A DNA stretch of 64,000 nt, taken from NCBI GenBank assembly GCA_028280485.1, contig JANQLS010000048.1:131577-195576 (forward strand), read 5' to 3'. Positions 18,937 through 28,282 of this stretch are shown here, piece after piece. The notes under the pieces were generated by a model, which was given only the letters and a program-made list of their open reading frames with translations, searched no databases and had not been told where the DNA came from. The translations under genes were made by a program, and so were the position numbers. The first letter of the stretch is position 1. Every line of letters starts with the position of its first letter. This stretch comes from Planctomycetota bacterium (GTDB lineage: Bacteria; Planctomycetota; UBA8108; JACQVS01).

Positions 18937-19290
18937 GTAGTAGGCACACGCTGTGTGCCGTTTGAAGTTTAGTTCCACCCTAAATTATTTTAGTAAGCCC
19001 GGAGCGTAAGCGACGGGATCTTCTCAACGCTTTCAGCCCTTGGATTTGTAGTTATTTAAAAATTCCTTAGTATGCCAAAAGGTTTTTTCTGATTAACAAA
19101 ATCGATTACGTATCCCGTCGCTAACGCTCCGGGCTTACTAGGGGCTTCGGAATTTTTTTCTGAGTCGTAGGGCCTGGTGATTTTCTTTTGGTTTTCAACC
19201 CTTGGTATTGTTGCCGTTTAAATATCCTTTAACTAGCCCGAAGCGCTAGCGAGGGGAAAAACCCTCGCTAGCGCTTCGGGCTAGTTAATA
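18937..19290. repeat. Composite palindromic repeat block, copy 1
   Basis: The block begins GTAGTAGGCACACGCTGTGT, then carries AGTAAGCCCGGAGCGTAAGC (18992) and its inverted partner (19112-19140), then a perfect 27-bp stem hairpin at 19229-19288. The interior text, including 'cagcccttgg' and 'tgagtcgtagggcct', recurs in the same order at 19844-20292. No open frame is present. It looks like a non-autonomous element built of several palindromes. Confidence 0.8.
19229..19288. repeat. Perfect 27-bp stem hairpin (family B)
   Basis: TTAACTAGCCCGAAGCGCTA continues into GCGAGGG and is mirrored exactly after a 5- to 7-base loop. Related pairs lie at 20231-20292 and 25783-25865, and single arms at 34518-34545 and 61103-61128. 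A hairpin this long would act as a strong RNA structure on either strand. Confidence 0.85.
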
Positions 19291-19355
19291 AAGTTTAATA
19301 AAGTGTGAGTCGGGTCTAAGTAATCTTGGATGAATTTTGAATTGAAAGTGAATTC

Positions 19356-19847
19356 ATGTTTCGAAAACGGATCGGTTGGACGTTAACGCTATCAGGAGTT
19401 CTCAGCATCGTGTTGGGTTGGTGGGGAGTGAGTCGAGTTTTACCCGATGATCCTCCGGCTTTTGCATTTTGGACGTTGATCACAGTGGGCTTTGCCGTTT
19501 TGCTTTTGGGATTAGGAGTTTTGATCTTTGGGAAATTAAGTGTGACCTCATTGATCAAAATCGATCTTCGCAGTGAACGCCCTCAATTCGTTTTAGGTTT
19601 TCCCTTCTGTCGAGTGGTGATTAGCGATGAGTGGAAGAAGAAGGTTTACGTTCTGTCAAGCAAGCATCGGGTTTATTTGAGGGTTTCGCCGTTGGCTCGG
19701 TTTATGGGTTTAGTGATGGTTTCGTATGCGGTTTTTGATTTTGTGGGTTTGAAATTAGGATTTTGGATGCAGTCACTGAGTGCCGTTGGGGCTTTCGTGA
19801 TCTTGTGGGTAGGCTCTGGGCTGATGCAATCGAAGCCGCCAGAGTAG
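19356..19847 (+). CDS. Small four-helix membrane protein between repeat blocks
   Basis: No family recognised. The 163-residue protein has two N-terminal membrane helices (about 8-27 and 37-58), a soluble middle with FPFCRVVISDEWKKKVYVL, and two C-terminal helices (about 110-128 and 137-155). The layout is like that of small PH-domain-type membrane proteins, but I cannot assign it. The ribosome site is weak. The stop codon TAG at 19845 is part of the GTAGTAGGC end of the following repeat block, and a similar block ends about 65 bases before the start. The whole gene is therefore framed by two direct copies of one element, as if carried or duplicated with it. Confidence 0.7.
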   Translation: MFRKRIGWTLTLSGVLSIVLGWWGVSRVLPDDPPAFAFWTLITVGFAVLLLGLGVLIFGKLSVTSLIKIDLRSERPQFVLGFPFCRVVISDEWKKKVYVLSSKHRVYLRVSPLARFMGLVMVSYAVFDFVGLKLGFWMQSLSAVGAFVILWVGSGLMQSKPPE

Positions 19848-20292
19848 TAGGCACACGCTGTGTGCCGTCTGAAGTTTATTTCCGCCCTTGGCGAAGTGGC
19901 CGCCTTAAATTCTTTTAGTAAGCCCGGAGCGTAAGCGACGGGATCTAATCAGCGTTTTCAGCTCTTGGTGTTATAGCGTCTAAAATTTCTTTAGTAAGCC
20001 CGGAGCATAAGCGACGGGATCTATTCAGCGCTTTCAGCCCCTGGCTTTGTAGTCATTTGAAAATCCCTTAGTATGCTAAGAGGTTTTAATGATGAGCAAT
20101 ATCGGTTACGTATCCCGTCGCTTACGCTCCGGGCTTACTAAGGGGCTTCGGAGTTTATTTCTGAGTCGTAGGGCCTGTTGATTTTCTTTTGGCTTTCAGC
20201 CCTTGGCGTTGTTGCCGCCTTAAATTCCCTTTAACTAGCCCGAAGCGCTAGCGAAGGGAAAGAAACCCTCGCTACCGCTTCGGGCTAGTTAA
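19844..20292. repeat. Composite palindromic repeat block, copy 2
   Basis: Same order of parts as the block at 18937-19290: GTAGTAGGCACACGCTGTGT, AGTAAGCCCGGAGCGTAAGC (19917 and a second copy at 19993), the inverted partner at 20111-20140, and a family B hairpin at 20231-20292 (one mismatch, GCTACCGC). This copy is longer because the AGTAAGCCCGG unit is doubled. Its first bases supply the stop codon of the membrane gene before it. Confidence 0.8.
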
Positions 20293-20328
20293 AAGTTTAT
20301 TATGAATATATAGCTCTATCCGCGATAT

Positions 20329-21843
20329 TTACTTCAACTCCGTCGAATGCATTTCTTTTTTACACCACTCTCTAAAGGTATTGAGACTTTCCTTCTTGAA
20401 GTGAGGGGGCAAATTCATTTTAAGGTGATCCATCATCAACAAAAGACCGAAGTCGTACGCGACGACTTCATTGGGATGGTCAACCCCAACGCGAATGGGA
20501 TGTTTGTCGATGTGATCTTTGAGTTCATCTAAAAGAACGTACGAAGGCGTACCGTCGTCATTGAGAACCGCTTTGTAAGTGGCCACTTTTTCTTTCTCTA
20601 ACACGAGTCGCACGGCTATGTCCTTAAAATCTCTTCCCATCACTGGGACTTCACCGGCTTTTTCATTGATGGTGGGACGAGGCCAAAAGATTGCTAATTT
20701 GTTTGTTTTTGGATCTTTGGCTTGAATGACCCAACTCAAGTCTAAAGCATCGGGATTGCTCACTTTGATTTGAGTGACCCAAGGGATGCTGGGTAAAGTA
20801 CCGCGTAGAAATCCCATCGCTAAGCCGGCTCGGACAAACTTTCGGTAATGAATTCTTTGGAGGACATGAATCTTTTCGTGAGCGAATAAATTCGCCAATC
20901 CAGGGTTAGGCTTATCTTTATTGTTTTTAAAATTGGAAACGACGTGGTTGATCATGCCTTCACTTAAGATGATGGAATAACCCCGGGTGTAAGCAAACCC
21001 GCCACAAAGATGTTTGGCTGATTTAATGAAGCGCCAAGGTTGTTGAGTGAAGAGGGGGTAAGTTTCTCCAATGGCTTTATCCACTTCACTCGCCATCCAG
21101 GTAATCGCTTGAGTTTCATCTTCGGTGAAATCTAAAACCCCTTTTTCGAATCGTTCAAGGGTTTCTCTTCTCGAAGCTGGAAGGTCATCGGGGTGACTCA
21201 ATTTTTCTTTGGTGAAACAAGTCATTTCACGTTGCATCAATTGAGAAAAGAAAATTTCATGAGCCTCGTCTAAAAAGTCTTTCTTTGCTGCTTCTCCGTT
21301 GAGGCATCGAACTCGGGGATGAGTGAAAGAACTCGGTTGGTCTTTTTTTGTTTTTAGTAAAGTGTTGAGTCCTTTGGAGACGGACTCAGTAACTGAAGAA
21401 TCTTTGGCCGATAGCGAAACAAAAATGAAGGCTCCTTCATCGGATCGAACGATCTTTAAAGCTTTCTTATTTTTGAGGGCTTGCACGAAAATGAGATGAG
21501 GTGCGATGTCAGCTCGACGAATTTTTCGATTGGAGGAGAGTTGCTTAATGATTTTCTTGGGAGCGATTTTCCCCGTGGTTGCAGCATCGTTTGAGCTGAA
21601 CACGGCTTCGACAAAGTGAATATCGATTCCCTTAGAGTTGAACTCTTGATCTAACTCTTGCTCAGGTAGGACCCAGGGGAGTCGTTTTGATTTGTCTTCA
21701 GATTGAATGACGATGGGTTGAATCAAGACGACGCGATCTTTGAGTGCGAATTCAGCCGGTTTTTCAGATCCGAGTCCCCAAAGAATTGAATGGGGAGCTA
21801 ATGCCGTTGCGAATAGAATGAGCTTGAGAATAAGATGATGCAT
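20329..21843 (-). CDS. Exported protein with HExxH metallopeptidase motif
   Basis: The 504-residue protein has a signal peptide (MHHLILKLILFATALAPHSI). No family is recognised by name, but the segment LANLFAHEKIHVLQRIHYRK near residue 315 contains HEKIH, the HExxH zinc-binding motif, placed inside a helix as expected. A downstream candidate third ligand is the glutamate in NEKAGEVPVMGRDF or NEVVAYDFGLLLM. One cysteine-containing stretch (KSAKHLCGGFAYTRGY) precedes it. The gene stands alone on the minus strand and diverges from the large propeller protein at 21980. I infer a periplasmic or outer-membrane zinc peptidase; activity is unproven. Confidence 0.7.
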   Translation of the reverse strand: MHHLILKLILFATALAPHSILWGLGSEKPAEFALKDRVVLIQPIVIQSEDKSKRLPWVLPEQELDQEFNSKGIDIHFVEAVFSSNDAATTGKIAPKKIIKQLSSNRKIRRADIAPHLIFVQALKNKKALKIVRSDEGAFIFVSLSAKDSSVTESVSKGLNTLLKTKKDQPSSFTHPRVRCLNGEAAKKDFLDEAHEIFFSQLMQREMTCFTKEKLSHPDDLPASRRETLERFEKGVLDFTEDETQAITWMASEVDKAIGETYPLFTQQPWRFIKSAKHLCGGFAYTRGYSIILSEGMINHVVSNFKNNKDKPNPGLANLFAHEKIHVLQRIHYRKFVRAGLAMGFLRGTLPSIPWVTQIKVSNPDALDLSWVIQAKDPKTNKLAIFWPRPTINEKAGEVPVMGRDFKDIAVRLVLEKEKVATYKAVLNDDGTPSYVLLDELKDHIDKHPIRVGVDHPNEVVAYDFGLLLMMDHLKMNLPPHFKKESLNTFREWCKKEMHSTELK

Positions 21844-21979
21844 CGAGAAAGTTATCCTGCGATTATTTTTACGAATTGCTAATAAGAGAACAAAATGTGC
21901 GTCTTATTAAGAGTGTGTGCACCCTTCTTTATTTAACAATATCTAACCGATTTACGGATTTAAAAACCATTATCTGATC

Positions 21980-24900
21980 ATGAAAACTAAGAAAAAACGC
22001 ATTGTTTGGTTCTTGATTCTCCTCGGGCTCGTCACCGGAGTCACCTTTGCGATCAGTCAGCGAAATTACATTTTTGAATCTTGGTACCTAAAAGAAGTTA
22101 AATCGGTCGAGGGGCGAGAGCGCCTCCAAGTGGTGGAGAGCTTAGGTGAAGTAGGAGCTGACCGTTCGGTTGATGTACTCGTCGAGCTACTCAATGAGGA
22201 ATACTTCTCGCTTCAAGGAAATAAGAAACAAGAATACCTCAATGATGGGACTCCTGAGGGAAATCCCGTTCAGACTTTAGCGTATGCACTCGGAAAAGTT
22301 CTCAGCCGAGTCCAAGATCGAGAGAAGCTTGAGTTCGGGGTGCAAAAGTATATCGAGATCGTCCCCGATCATTATGGCCTCAATACGCCTTATTTTTTTC
22401 GCGAGGCCTTTAAACCGTTTATTTTAAAAGTAAAAAATAACAGTCAGTATTTTTGGGCTTGGATCTCAGAAGAGGTAAAAAACTCAGTTTCTAAATCAAC
22501 AGATTCTAATACTAAATTTTCATTTCCAGGGATGCGGGTCATCTCCGAAGACCATCCGATGGAAGGCTCTCCGAAGGTGGGCTTGGCAGCCTTCGCCTTG
22601 AATCAAATTTACCAAAAGGATCCGCAAGGGGTGAGGAAGCTTCTGATGGAAGCTTCCGTCCTAGAGGCCTTAACTTTTTTTATGTCTTCAGAGAGCCAGG
22701 GAGGAAGAGTTTTCTACCGTGCTTGGTCGGCTTACCGATTGTTTGGGGGACCGGAGGGTTGGCCCCGAGAGCTTGCTACCCAGATCGCCAAAGAACATCC
22801 CAACGAAAAAGTTAGAGCCTTGCTCTTAAGTTTTTTAGTCGTTACCGGGAAGCAGAAAAACAAAAACATCTACGAGTTCGACCTTCAACCCTTGGTAGAT
22901 ACTTACAGAGAAGATAAAAGTTTACTGGTTAAAAAGGCAGCCATTCGACTCGCCGGTTGGCTTGGAAACGTTCCTAATAATATCGATCTCCCTCACTTGT
23001 TACAGACAGAGACCGATCCCATTCTTCTTAAAGAGATTGTCGAAGCGCGTTCTATTTGGGTCGGGATGGAAACATCGGAAGGCTTAGAACTTTGGGATGG
23101 ATTCCGTTGTCGATGGGTCCCCGCCTCTCAAAGAAGAAACGCCAAACTCGCTTTTACTCAAGAAGAATTATTGGCGATCGAAGCGGCGTTAAGTAAATAC
23201 CCTCAACCGGATCTAAGAGATGCCTTGTCTCGCGCTAGGGTTCATTCTTTTCGATTTATGCAAAGGAATCGGAACTTGAGAAGTACCTTCAAGATTCATG
23301 ACAGCCAGTTAAAAGTTCACGAGTGGGGAGTCTGGATCGATCAGCAAGGGCAAGCGAGGCCCGTAGGGAAGATGGTTGAAGAGCTTCCTGAGTTCGTTCA
23401 CAAATCGAAAACATTGGCGTCAGATCTATGGCACAACCGTCACTTCGAGCCGATGGAAGTGACCAAGCCTGTGCTTCACTTCTACTCCCCGAATCCGGTT
23501 TCATTGTTGGTTAAGGTGAGTTTTCAATTGGGGCGACCTTGGACTTACTTTCCTCGGCGAACCGACTACTACTTCAGTGAAGGTAGAATGTCGTTTAAAG
23601 TTTTTCAGGGTGCCCAGAGATTAGGCGGTGGGCCTCTTAAACTCAAAAAGAGAAATTCATCTGAAGAAGTCACTTATGGTCCCGATGCTTCTGATGTTTT
23701 GGTTGCCTATTCGGCACAGAGTGAGGAAGAAGATTTTATTGAAGAATCCCAAGGGGCCTTACCGGCTCAACTTCAAAAAGAGATCTGTCCCCCTTGGCTG
23801 ACTCCAAGGCCTACTGGCTTTGATTTTGATGCGAATCAAAAGAACCTCATCAAAGGAGCGCTCGTTGAAGATGCCTATCGAATCGGTCCGTGGTTAGTAC
23901 CGCCGAGCCCCATCTTTGCGAGTTTCTCGGGCAGAGGATCACGAAGTATGGAGGCGATGGGTTTGGAGTGGAGTGGGTTACGAGTGGGCTATCCCCTCGA
24001 TGAGAAAGTAGCCCTCCAAAAGGCTCCCCAAGATCATTGGTGGCATCACTTACAAAAAGTACCCAGCCCATCGATTTCCATTCGGGGTGAACGAGAGAAA
24101 TTCCTCTTTTATGATGGCGTCACTCAGATGCCAACTCCGATCGAATTTACGTGGAAGGATTCGAACAAAGAGACTATCACTTTCAAGGTTCGAAGCTTTA
24201 ATGAATACATTCCGGCTCGTCATGTATACCGTTCCAGTGAGTATTGGTGGCTTTCTGACCAACAGAAGGCGCTTCGAAGTAAAGCGACCCCTATTCCCAA
24301 TTTGTTTTTAATTCGAGTTGAAGATCAAAAAATTAGTGGAACGAAATTCTCTGATTTAGTTCCTGAGACCAAGTTGAATGCTATAGAAGTTCATAAGCTT
24401 CAGCTCAAAGAGGAAGAGCTTCGTAAAGAGCTTCAACAAGCATTGCTCAATGGGGGCTTAACCGAAGAGGAAACTGAAAGCTTGTTAAAAACCTGGGAGA
24501 AGGAGTTCTTCCAAACGAAGGGCACACGGGCTTTGACGTTTATCCCGCAGTGGATCTACGATGCTTATATCCCGATACAAATTTTCCCTGTTCCTCAAGA
24601 ACTTAAACGCGTCGGTATCATCCTCACCGAATTCGGGAAAGATCTTCCGGTTGGAGCAATCCAATCTAAGAATGAATCACGAGCCTTTAAGAAGTTGAGT
24701 TGGAAGATTTCAGAAGGAGAAGTCCTTCAGGATGTTGAGTTTTTACCACTGAAAATTGAGACGGATTCAGTGAAACTTCCCATCAGCGATAAGGGAGAAA
24801 TCCGGCTGGAGAAAACGGAATTGGGTACACCCCAGATGTCTAAGGATGGGAACCGAGTTGCCTTTTGCGGAAAAACGAAAACGGATTACTCGATCTATGT

Positions 24901-25741
24901 CGCCGATCTCAAAGCTAAAACGCTAAGGAGGGTTTTTCATTTCCCAAACTTAGAAGTGAAACACTCAGGTAGAGTTAGAATCTCTGGTGATGGAAATACG
25001 GTGTTATTTTCAGTTCAAGTCGTGAACAACATCTATCGTTACTACTATGTCGATTTAGTCTCTCAAAAATATTTTATGACCGATCAAATTTTAGTCGGGC
25101 TCTCTTATGATGGCAGACGTATCCTTCAACAAACGCCGTATCAGGGTGGAAACAACGCGGGGCGTCGATTGAAGATTGTGGATGTTCAACTGGATGGCAC
25201 GCTAGTAAAAAAAGATATTTATGTTCAAACTAATGGGAGTGATATCGATTATCTCGAGCTTTCAGGTGATGGTCACAGCGTCGTTTTTAGAGACAAGATC
25301 GAAACGGATCACGAACTCTACGTCATCGATCTCAAAAACTTAACGTTTCAAAATATCACCGGAGCTCCTGGCGATTGCTCTGACCCGGTTATCAGTTCAG
25401 ATGGCACAAAGGTTTTGTACGAAGCCGATCATAGTCGAGATCGAGATACTGAAATTTATTTTTGTGATCTCGGCGAGAAAACAAACAAGAATTTAACCGA
25501 CCGAGCGGGCGATGACCGCTTCCCTTATCTTTCAGGAAATGGAAAACGAGCGGTTTACCGTATGGGGGATTCCTTTTATATCGATGATTTTAATGGGAAG
25601 CCTCGTAAGAAGATTGAAGGAACGGGATCCGTTTGGACTCTCAAACTTTCGTGGGATGGAAAACGGATCGCCTACATTCGATGGAGAGGAAGGGGAGAGG
25701 ATCGGATTTCAACGATTTATATTCGTGATTTGGAAGAGTGA
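21980..25741 (+). CDS. Large membrane-anchored protein: HEAT-like region, HEWG domain and TolB-like propeller
   Basis: The 1,253-residue protein has a single N-terminal anchor (about residues 8-26, IVWFLILLGLVTGVTFAIS). The first third shows HEAT-like helical pairs (LQVVESLGEVGADRSVDVLV, LVKKAAIRLAGWLGN). A central region begins LKVHEWGVWIDQQGQA; a related HEWG opening is seen in exported proteins of planctomycetes and myxobacteria, function unknown to me. The last 330 residues are a TolB-type beta-propeller with repeated S-x-D-G-x-x-V-x-F blades (MSKDGNRVAFCG, ISGDGNTVLFSV, LSGDGHSVVFRD, ISSDGTKVLYEA, LSGNGKRAVYRM). Probably an envelope protein for protein-protein contacts. A family B inverted pair starts 42 bases after the stop. 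Confidence 0.75.
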   Translation: MKTKKKRIVWFLILLGLVTGVTFAISQRNYIFESWYLKEVKSVEGRERLQVVESLGEVGADRSVDVLVELLNEEYFSLQGNKKQEYLNDGTPEGNPVQTLAYALGKVLSRVQDREKLEFGVQKYIEIVPDHYGLNTPYFFREAFKPFILKVKNNSQYFWAWISEEVKNSVSKSTDSNTKFSFPGMRVISEDHPMEGSPKVGLAAFALNQIYQKDPQGVRKLLMEASVLEALTFFMSSESQGGRVFYRAWSAYRLFGGPEGWPRELATQIAKEHPNEKVRALLLSFLVVTGKQKNKNIYEFDLQPLVDTYREDKSLLVKKAAIRLAGWLGNVPNNIDLPHLLQTETDPILLKEIVEARSIWVGMETSEGLELWDGFRCRWVPASQRRNAKLAFTQEELLAIEAALSKYPQPDLRDALSRARVHSFRFMQRNRNLRSTFKIHDSQLKVHEWGVWIDQQGQARPVGKMVEELPEFVHKSKTLASDLWHNRHFEPMEVTKPVLHFYSPNPVSLLVKVSFQLGRPWTYFPRRTDYYFSEGRMSFKVFQGAQRLGGGPLKLKKRNSSEEVTYGPDASDVLVAYSAQSEEEDFIEESQGALPAQLQKEICPPWLTPRPTGFDFDANQKNLIKGALVEDAYRIGPWLVPPSPIFASFSGRGSRSMEAMGLEWSGLRVGYPLDEKVALQKAPQDHWWHHLQKVPSPSISIRGEREKFLFYDGVTQMPTPIEFTWKDSNKETITFKVRSFNEYIPARHVYRSSEYWWLSDQQKALRSKATPIPNLFLIRVEDQKISGTKFSDLVPETKLNAIEVHKLQLKEEELRKELQQALLNGGLTEEETESLLKTWEKEFFQTKGTRALTFIPQWIYDAYIPIQIFPVPQELKRVGIILTEFGKDLPVGAIQSKNESRAFKKLSWKISEGEVLQDVEFLPLKIETDSVKLPISDKGEIRLEKTELGTPQMSKDGNRVAFCGKTKTDYSIYVADLKAKTLRRVFHFPNLEVKHSGRVRISGDGNTVLFSVQVVNNIYRYYYVDLVSQKYFMTDQILVGLSYDGRRILQQTPYQGGNNAGRRLKIVDVQLDGTLVKKDIYVQTNGSDIDYLELSGDGHSVVFRDKIETDHELYVIDLKNLTFQNITGAPGDCSDPVISSDGTKVLYEADHSRDRDTEIYFCDLGEKTNKNLTDRAGDDRFPYLSGNGKRAVYRMGDSFYIDDFNGKPRKKIEGTGSVWTLKLSWDGKRIAYIRWRGRGEDRISTIYIRDLEE

Positions 25742-25782
25742 TTTCGGATACGATGCCATCCTTGAAGATAATTCGATTTTTT

Positions 25783-25865
25783 CCCCTCGCTAGCGCTTCG
25801 GGCTAGTTAAAATTGGCTTTGAAACTTTAAAGAAGCTTTAACTAGCCCGAAGCGCTGGCGAGGGG
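25783..25865. repeat. Family B inverted repeat pair
   Basis: Arm CCCCTCGCTAGCGCTTCGGG continues to 25810 and is mirrored at 25838-25865 with one mismatch, around a 27-base loop. It lies between the propeller gene and the SGNH hydrolase gene and could act as a terminator-like structure for the first. Confidence 0.85.
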
Positions 25866-25922
25866 TATTTGAAAATACTAATTTTCGAAACTCAAGTTGA
25901 ACTCCATTCTTACGAGGAAGAT

Positions 25923-26690
25923 ATGAACGAACAAAAAAACTCTCCCCTTTCGAGAAGAGCGGTGATCAAAGGATCACTCGCCACTGGAGCTTTTTGGGCT
26001 ACTCAAGGTTTACTTTCATCAGATGTCGCCGCCGCTGGCCAGCCAGTAGTTGAAAAAATAAAAAACGCTACCATTTTATTTCAGGGTGACTCTATCACCG
26101 ATGCCGGAAGAAATCGTAGAAATAAAGGTCCAAACAATGCAGGAGCTTTCGGTCGAGGCTATCCCTTTTTACTCGCTAGTTACCTCTTAGCTAAGTATCC
26201 CAAAGAGCAGCTTAAAATTTTCAATCGCGGTATTTCGGGAAACAAAGTTCCCGATTTAGATAAGCGTTGGCAGGCTGATTGTATCGATATCAAACCGGAT
26301 GTCCTGAGCATCCTCATCGGGGTCAATGACATTTGGCATAAACTCAATGGACGCTATAAAGGAACCGTTGAATCCTACGAAGAGGGATTTAATGCTCTTT
26401 TAAGCCGAACTAAAGAAGCCTTACCTAAAACGAAGCTGGTCATCTGTGAACCCTTTGTGTTGCGGTGTGGTGCTATCAACGACAAATGGTTCCCCGAATT
26501 TACTCAAAGGAAAGAAGCAGCAAAGAGAGTGGCTCAAAAAGCGGGTGCTATTTGGGTTCCATTCCAAGAAGCTTTTGATGAGGGCGTCAAATCAGCTCCT
26601 CCCAAGTATTGGGCTGGAGATGGAGTGCATCCTTCGATGGCGGGTCACGCGCTCATGGCGAAGACTTGGATTGAGGCTGTGAAGGTATAA
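25923..26690 (+). CDS. Twin-arginine-exported SGNH/GDSL hydrolase
   Basis: I chose ATG 25923, preceded by GAGGAAG; the frame is open from 25869, but that extension begins at the edge of a repeat and gives no signal. The 255-residue protein starts with a twin-arginine signal (SRRAVIKGSLATGAFW). SGNH blocks are complete: FQGDSITDAG (Ser nucleophile), FNRGISGNKV (Gly), ILIGVNDIWH (Asn) and WAGDGVHPSMAGH (Asp/His). Such enzymes remove acetyl or other acyl groups from glycans and other esters outside the cytoplasm. It converges with a Tat-exported Gfo/Idh protein, and the pair is typical of planctomycete sugar-degradation sets. The natural substrate cannot be told. Confidence 0.9.
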   Translation: MNEQKNSPLSRRAVIKGSLATGAFWATQGLLSSDVAAAGQPVVEKIKNATILFQGDSITDAGRNRRNKGPNNAGAFGRGYPFLLASYLLAKYPKEQLKIFNRGISGNKVPDLDKRWQADCIDIKPDVLSILIGVNDIWHKLNGRYKGTVESYEEGFNALLSRTKEALPKTKLVICEPFVLRCGAINDKWFPEFTQRKEAAKRVAQKAGAIWVPFQEAFDEGVKSAPPKYWAGDGVHPSMAGHALMAKTWIEAVKV

Positions 26691-26900
26691 AGTCCTCTGG
26701 TATTTCACACGGGTAATTTATAAATTTTGGAAATCAAAAATGGGTTGAATCAGAGTTCTGTAATTTCATTTTTCTCCAGAGTTATTACTGATTGATACTC
26801 AGGCAAGAAAATGGGGGCAAGAATATAAGGAATCGAAAAAGCGAACATTTTCTTGCCCCTATCTTCTTGCCTATGGCTTGAAATATTTGAATAAAAAAAA

Positions 26901-26938
26901 GAGCCCGGAAAGTCTTTCTGACCTTCCGGGCTCTTTTT
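26901..26938. terminator. Bidirectional Rho-independent terminator
   Basis: GAGCCCGGAA pairs exactly with TTCCGGGCTC, with an A-run before and a T-run after, so it can stop transcription from both the SGNH gene and the convergent Gfo/Idh gene. Confidence 0.92.
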
Positions 26939-26962
26939 ATATTCGTCATAGAAATCTTCTGA

Positions 26963-28282
26963 TCAGCTAAATTCCCAACCCTTTCGATATTCTTCACGAA
27001 TGAAGCTTTGAGCTTTCGAGCTACTGGCTTTGAGTTCCTTGGCGTTCCAATCGAATCCTTCACCGGCTCGATAAGCGACGTTACCTAAGATGACGGTTTC
27101 GGCCATCGGTCCCGAGTAGTCGAAGTTACAAGTGGGAGGAGTCTTGTCTCCCTTGATCGCTTGGGTCCACTCTCGGTAGAAACCGGGTGATTTTGGGATG
27201 AATTTTTCGGGATACTTGAAGCCTTCGAATTTATCTTTGGGAGCTAAGATATGATTTCCGAAATCACACCAAAGCGCTCCTTTAGTTCCAACGAAGAAGC
27301 AACCCGTACCTCCCTTTTGAATCCCATATTCTTTCATAATCTTAGGAGCCTTACCGTGACCCCAATGAAGTTTGACTTCGGGCCGGTCGCCCTTCTTCGG
27401 GAATACAAAGTGAGATTGCATCGACTTTGGAGTTCGATCGGGATCGATTTCAGGACCTGAAGCATCCACGCGAGTGGGGAAGTCGAGTTCTAAAGCCCAG
27501 AAGGGAATATCTAAAACGTGGCAACCCCAGTTGCCGGTTTCGCCCGTTCCGTAATCCCACCAGAATCTCCAGTTGTAAGGTGCGAGAACTCCTTTGCCAT
27601 CTTTATATTCGGCATAAGGAACAAGCTTCGCTGGACCGATCCAAAGATCGTATTTTAAGGTTGATGGCACTTTGGCCGGTTCCTTAGGAATTTTAGGCAT
27701 CCCTCTAGATCCGCCCACCCAGGCGTATACTTCTTTAACCTCTCCGATGGCTCCCGTTTTGATGAGTTCAACTACGCGGTGCACGTTTGGAATCGTGTGG
27801 CGTTGAACGCCTAGTTGGGTTTTAAGATTTTTTTCACGTGCGAGGTTGGTCATCGTTCGGATTTCCCAAACGTTGTGAGCCATGGGCTTCTCGCAGTAAA
27901 GATGTTTTCCCATGTTCATCGCCATCATCGAAGGATGGAAGTGGGTGTGGTCAGGAGTACTCACGACCACGGCATCGATGTCTGTATGAAGCTTATCGAG
28001 CATTTTTCTGTAATCGTGAAACTTCCTCGCCTTCGAATAGCTTTTGAAGGTCCCGCCTGCTTTTTTCTCATCGACATCCGCTAATGCGACAATCTCAGCC
28101 CCAGTTTTTTTAACTCCGTTAACGTTGGCTCCTCCCCGTCCCCCTACTCCGATACAGGCGACTTGGATTTTTTCATTGGGGGAATTTGAAATGGCTGATG
28201 ACGATTCCGTGCCTAGCCAAAAACCAACTCCAGCTAATGCGGAAGTTTTGATTATTTCACGTCGCGTAAACCGTGGGGACAT
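26963..28282 (-). CDS. Tat-exported Gfo/Idh/MocA family oxidoreductase
   Basis: The 439-residue protein begins with a twin-arginine signal (TRREIIKTSALAGVGFW). The nucleotide-binding fold follows with CIGVGGRGGANVNGVKK, and the family segments VVVSTPDHTHFHPSM and YCEKPMAHNVWEIR, where the lysine of EKP is the usual catalytic base. The C-terminal half includes GGTGCFFVGTKGALWCDFGN and ends with a helix-rich segment. Members act on sugars or cyclitols with bound NAD(P). Exported versions with this length and signal are abundant in planctomycetes. It stands alone, converging on the SGNH hydrolase across a shared terminator. Confidence 0.92.
   Translation of the reverse strand: MSPRFTRREIIKTSALAGVGFWLGTESSSAISNSPNEKIQVACIGVGGRGGANVNGVKKTGAEIVALADVDEKKAGGTFKSYSKARKFHDYRKMLDKLHTDIDAVVVSTPDHTHFHPSMMAMNMGKHLYCEKPMAHNVWEIRTMTNLAREKNLKTQLGVQRHTIPNVHRVVELIKTGAIGEVKEVYAWVGGSRGMPKIPKEPAKVPSTLKYDLWIGPAKLVPYAEYKDGKGVLAPYNWRFWWDYGTGETGNWGCHVLDIPFWALELDFPTRVDASGPEIDPDRTPKSMQSHFVFPKKGDRPEVKLHWGHGKAPKIMKEYGIQKGGTGCFFVGTKGALWCDFGNHILAPKDKFEGFKYPEKFIPKSPGFYREWTQAIKGDKTPPTCNFDYSGPMAETVILGNVAYRAGEGFDWNAKELKASSSKAQSFIREEYRKGWEFS

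Noticed and set aside
18937-20292. Possible CRISPR array because of repeated palindromes
   Set aside because: Repeats differ in type, spacing is irregular, spacers are not of constant size and no cas gene is present.
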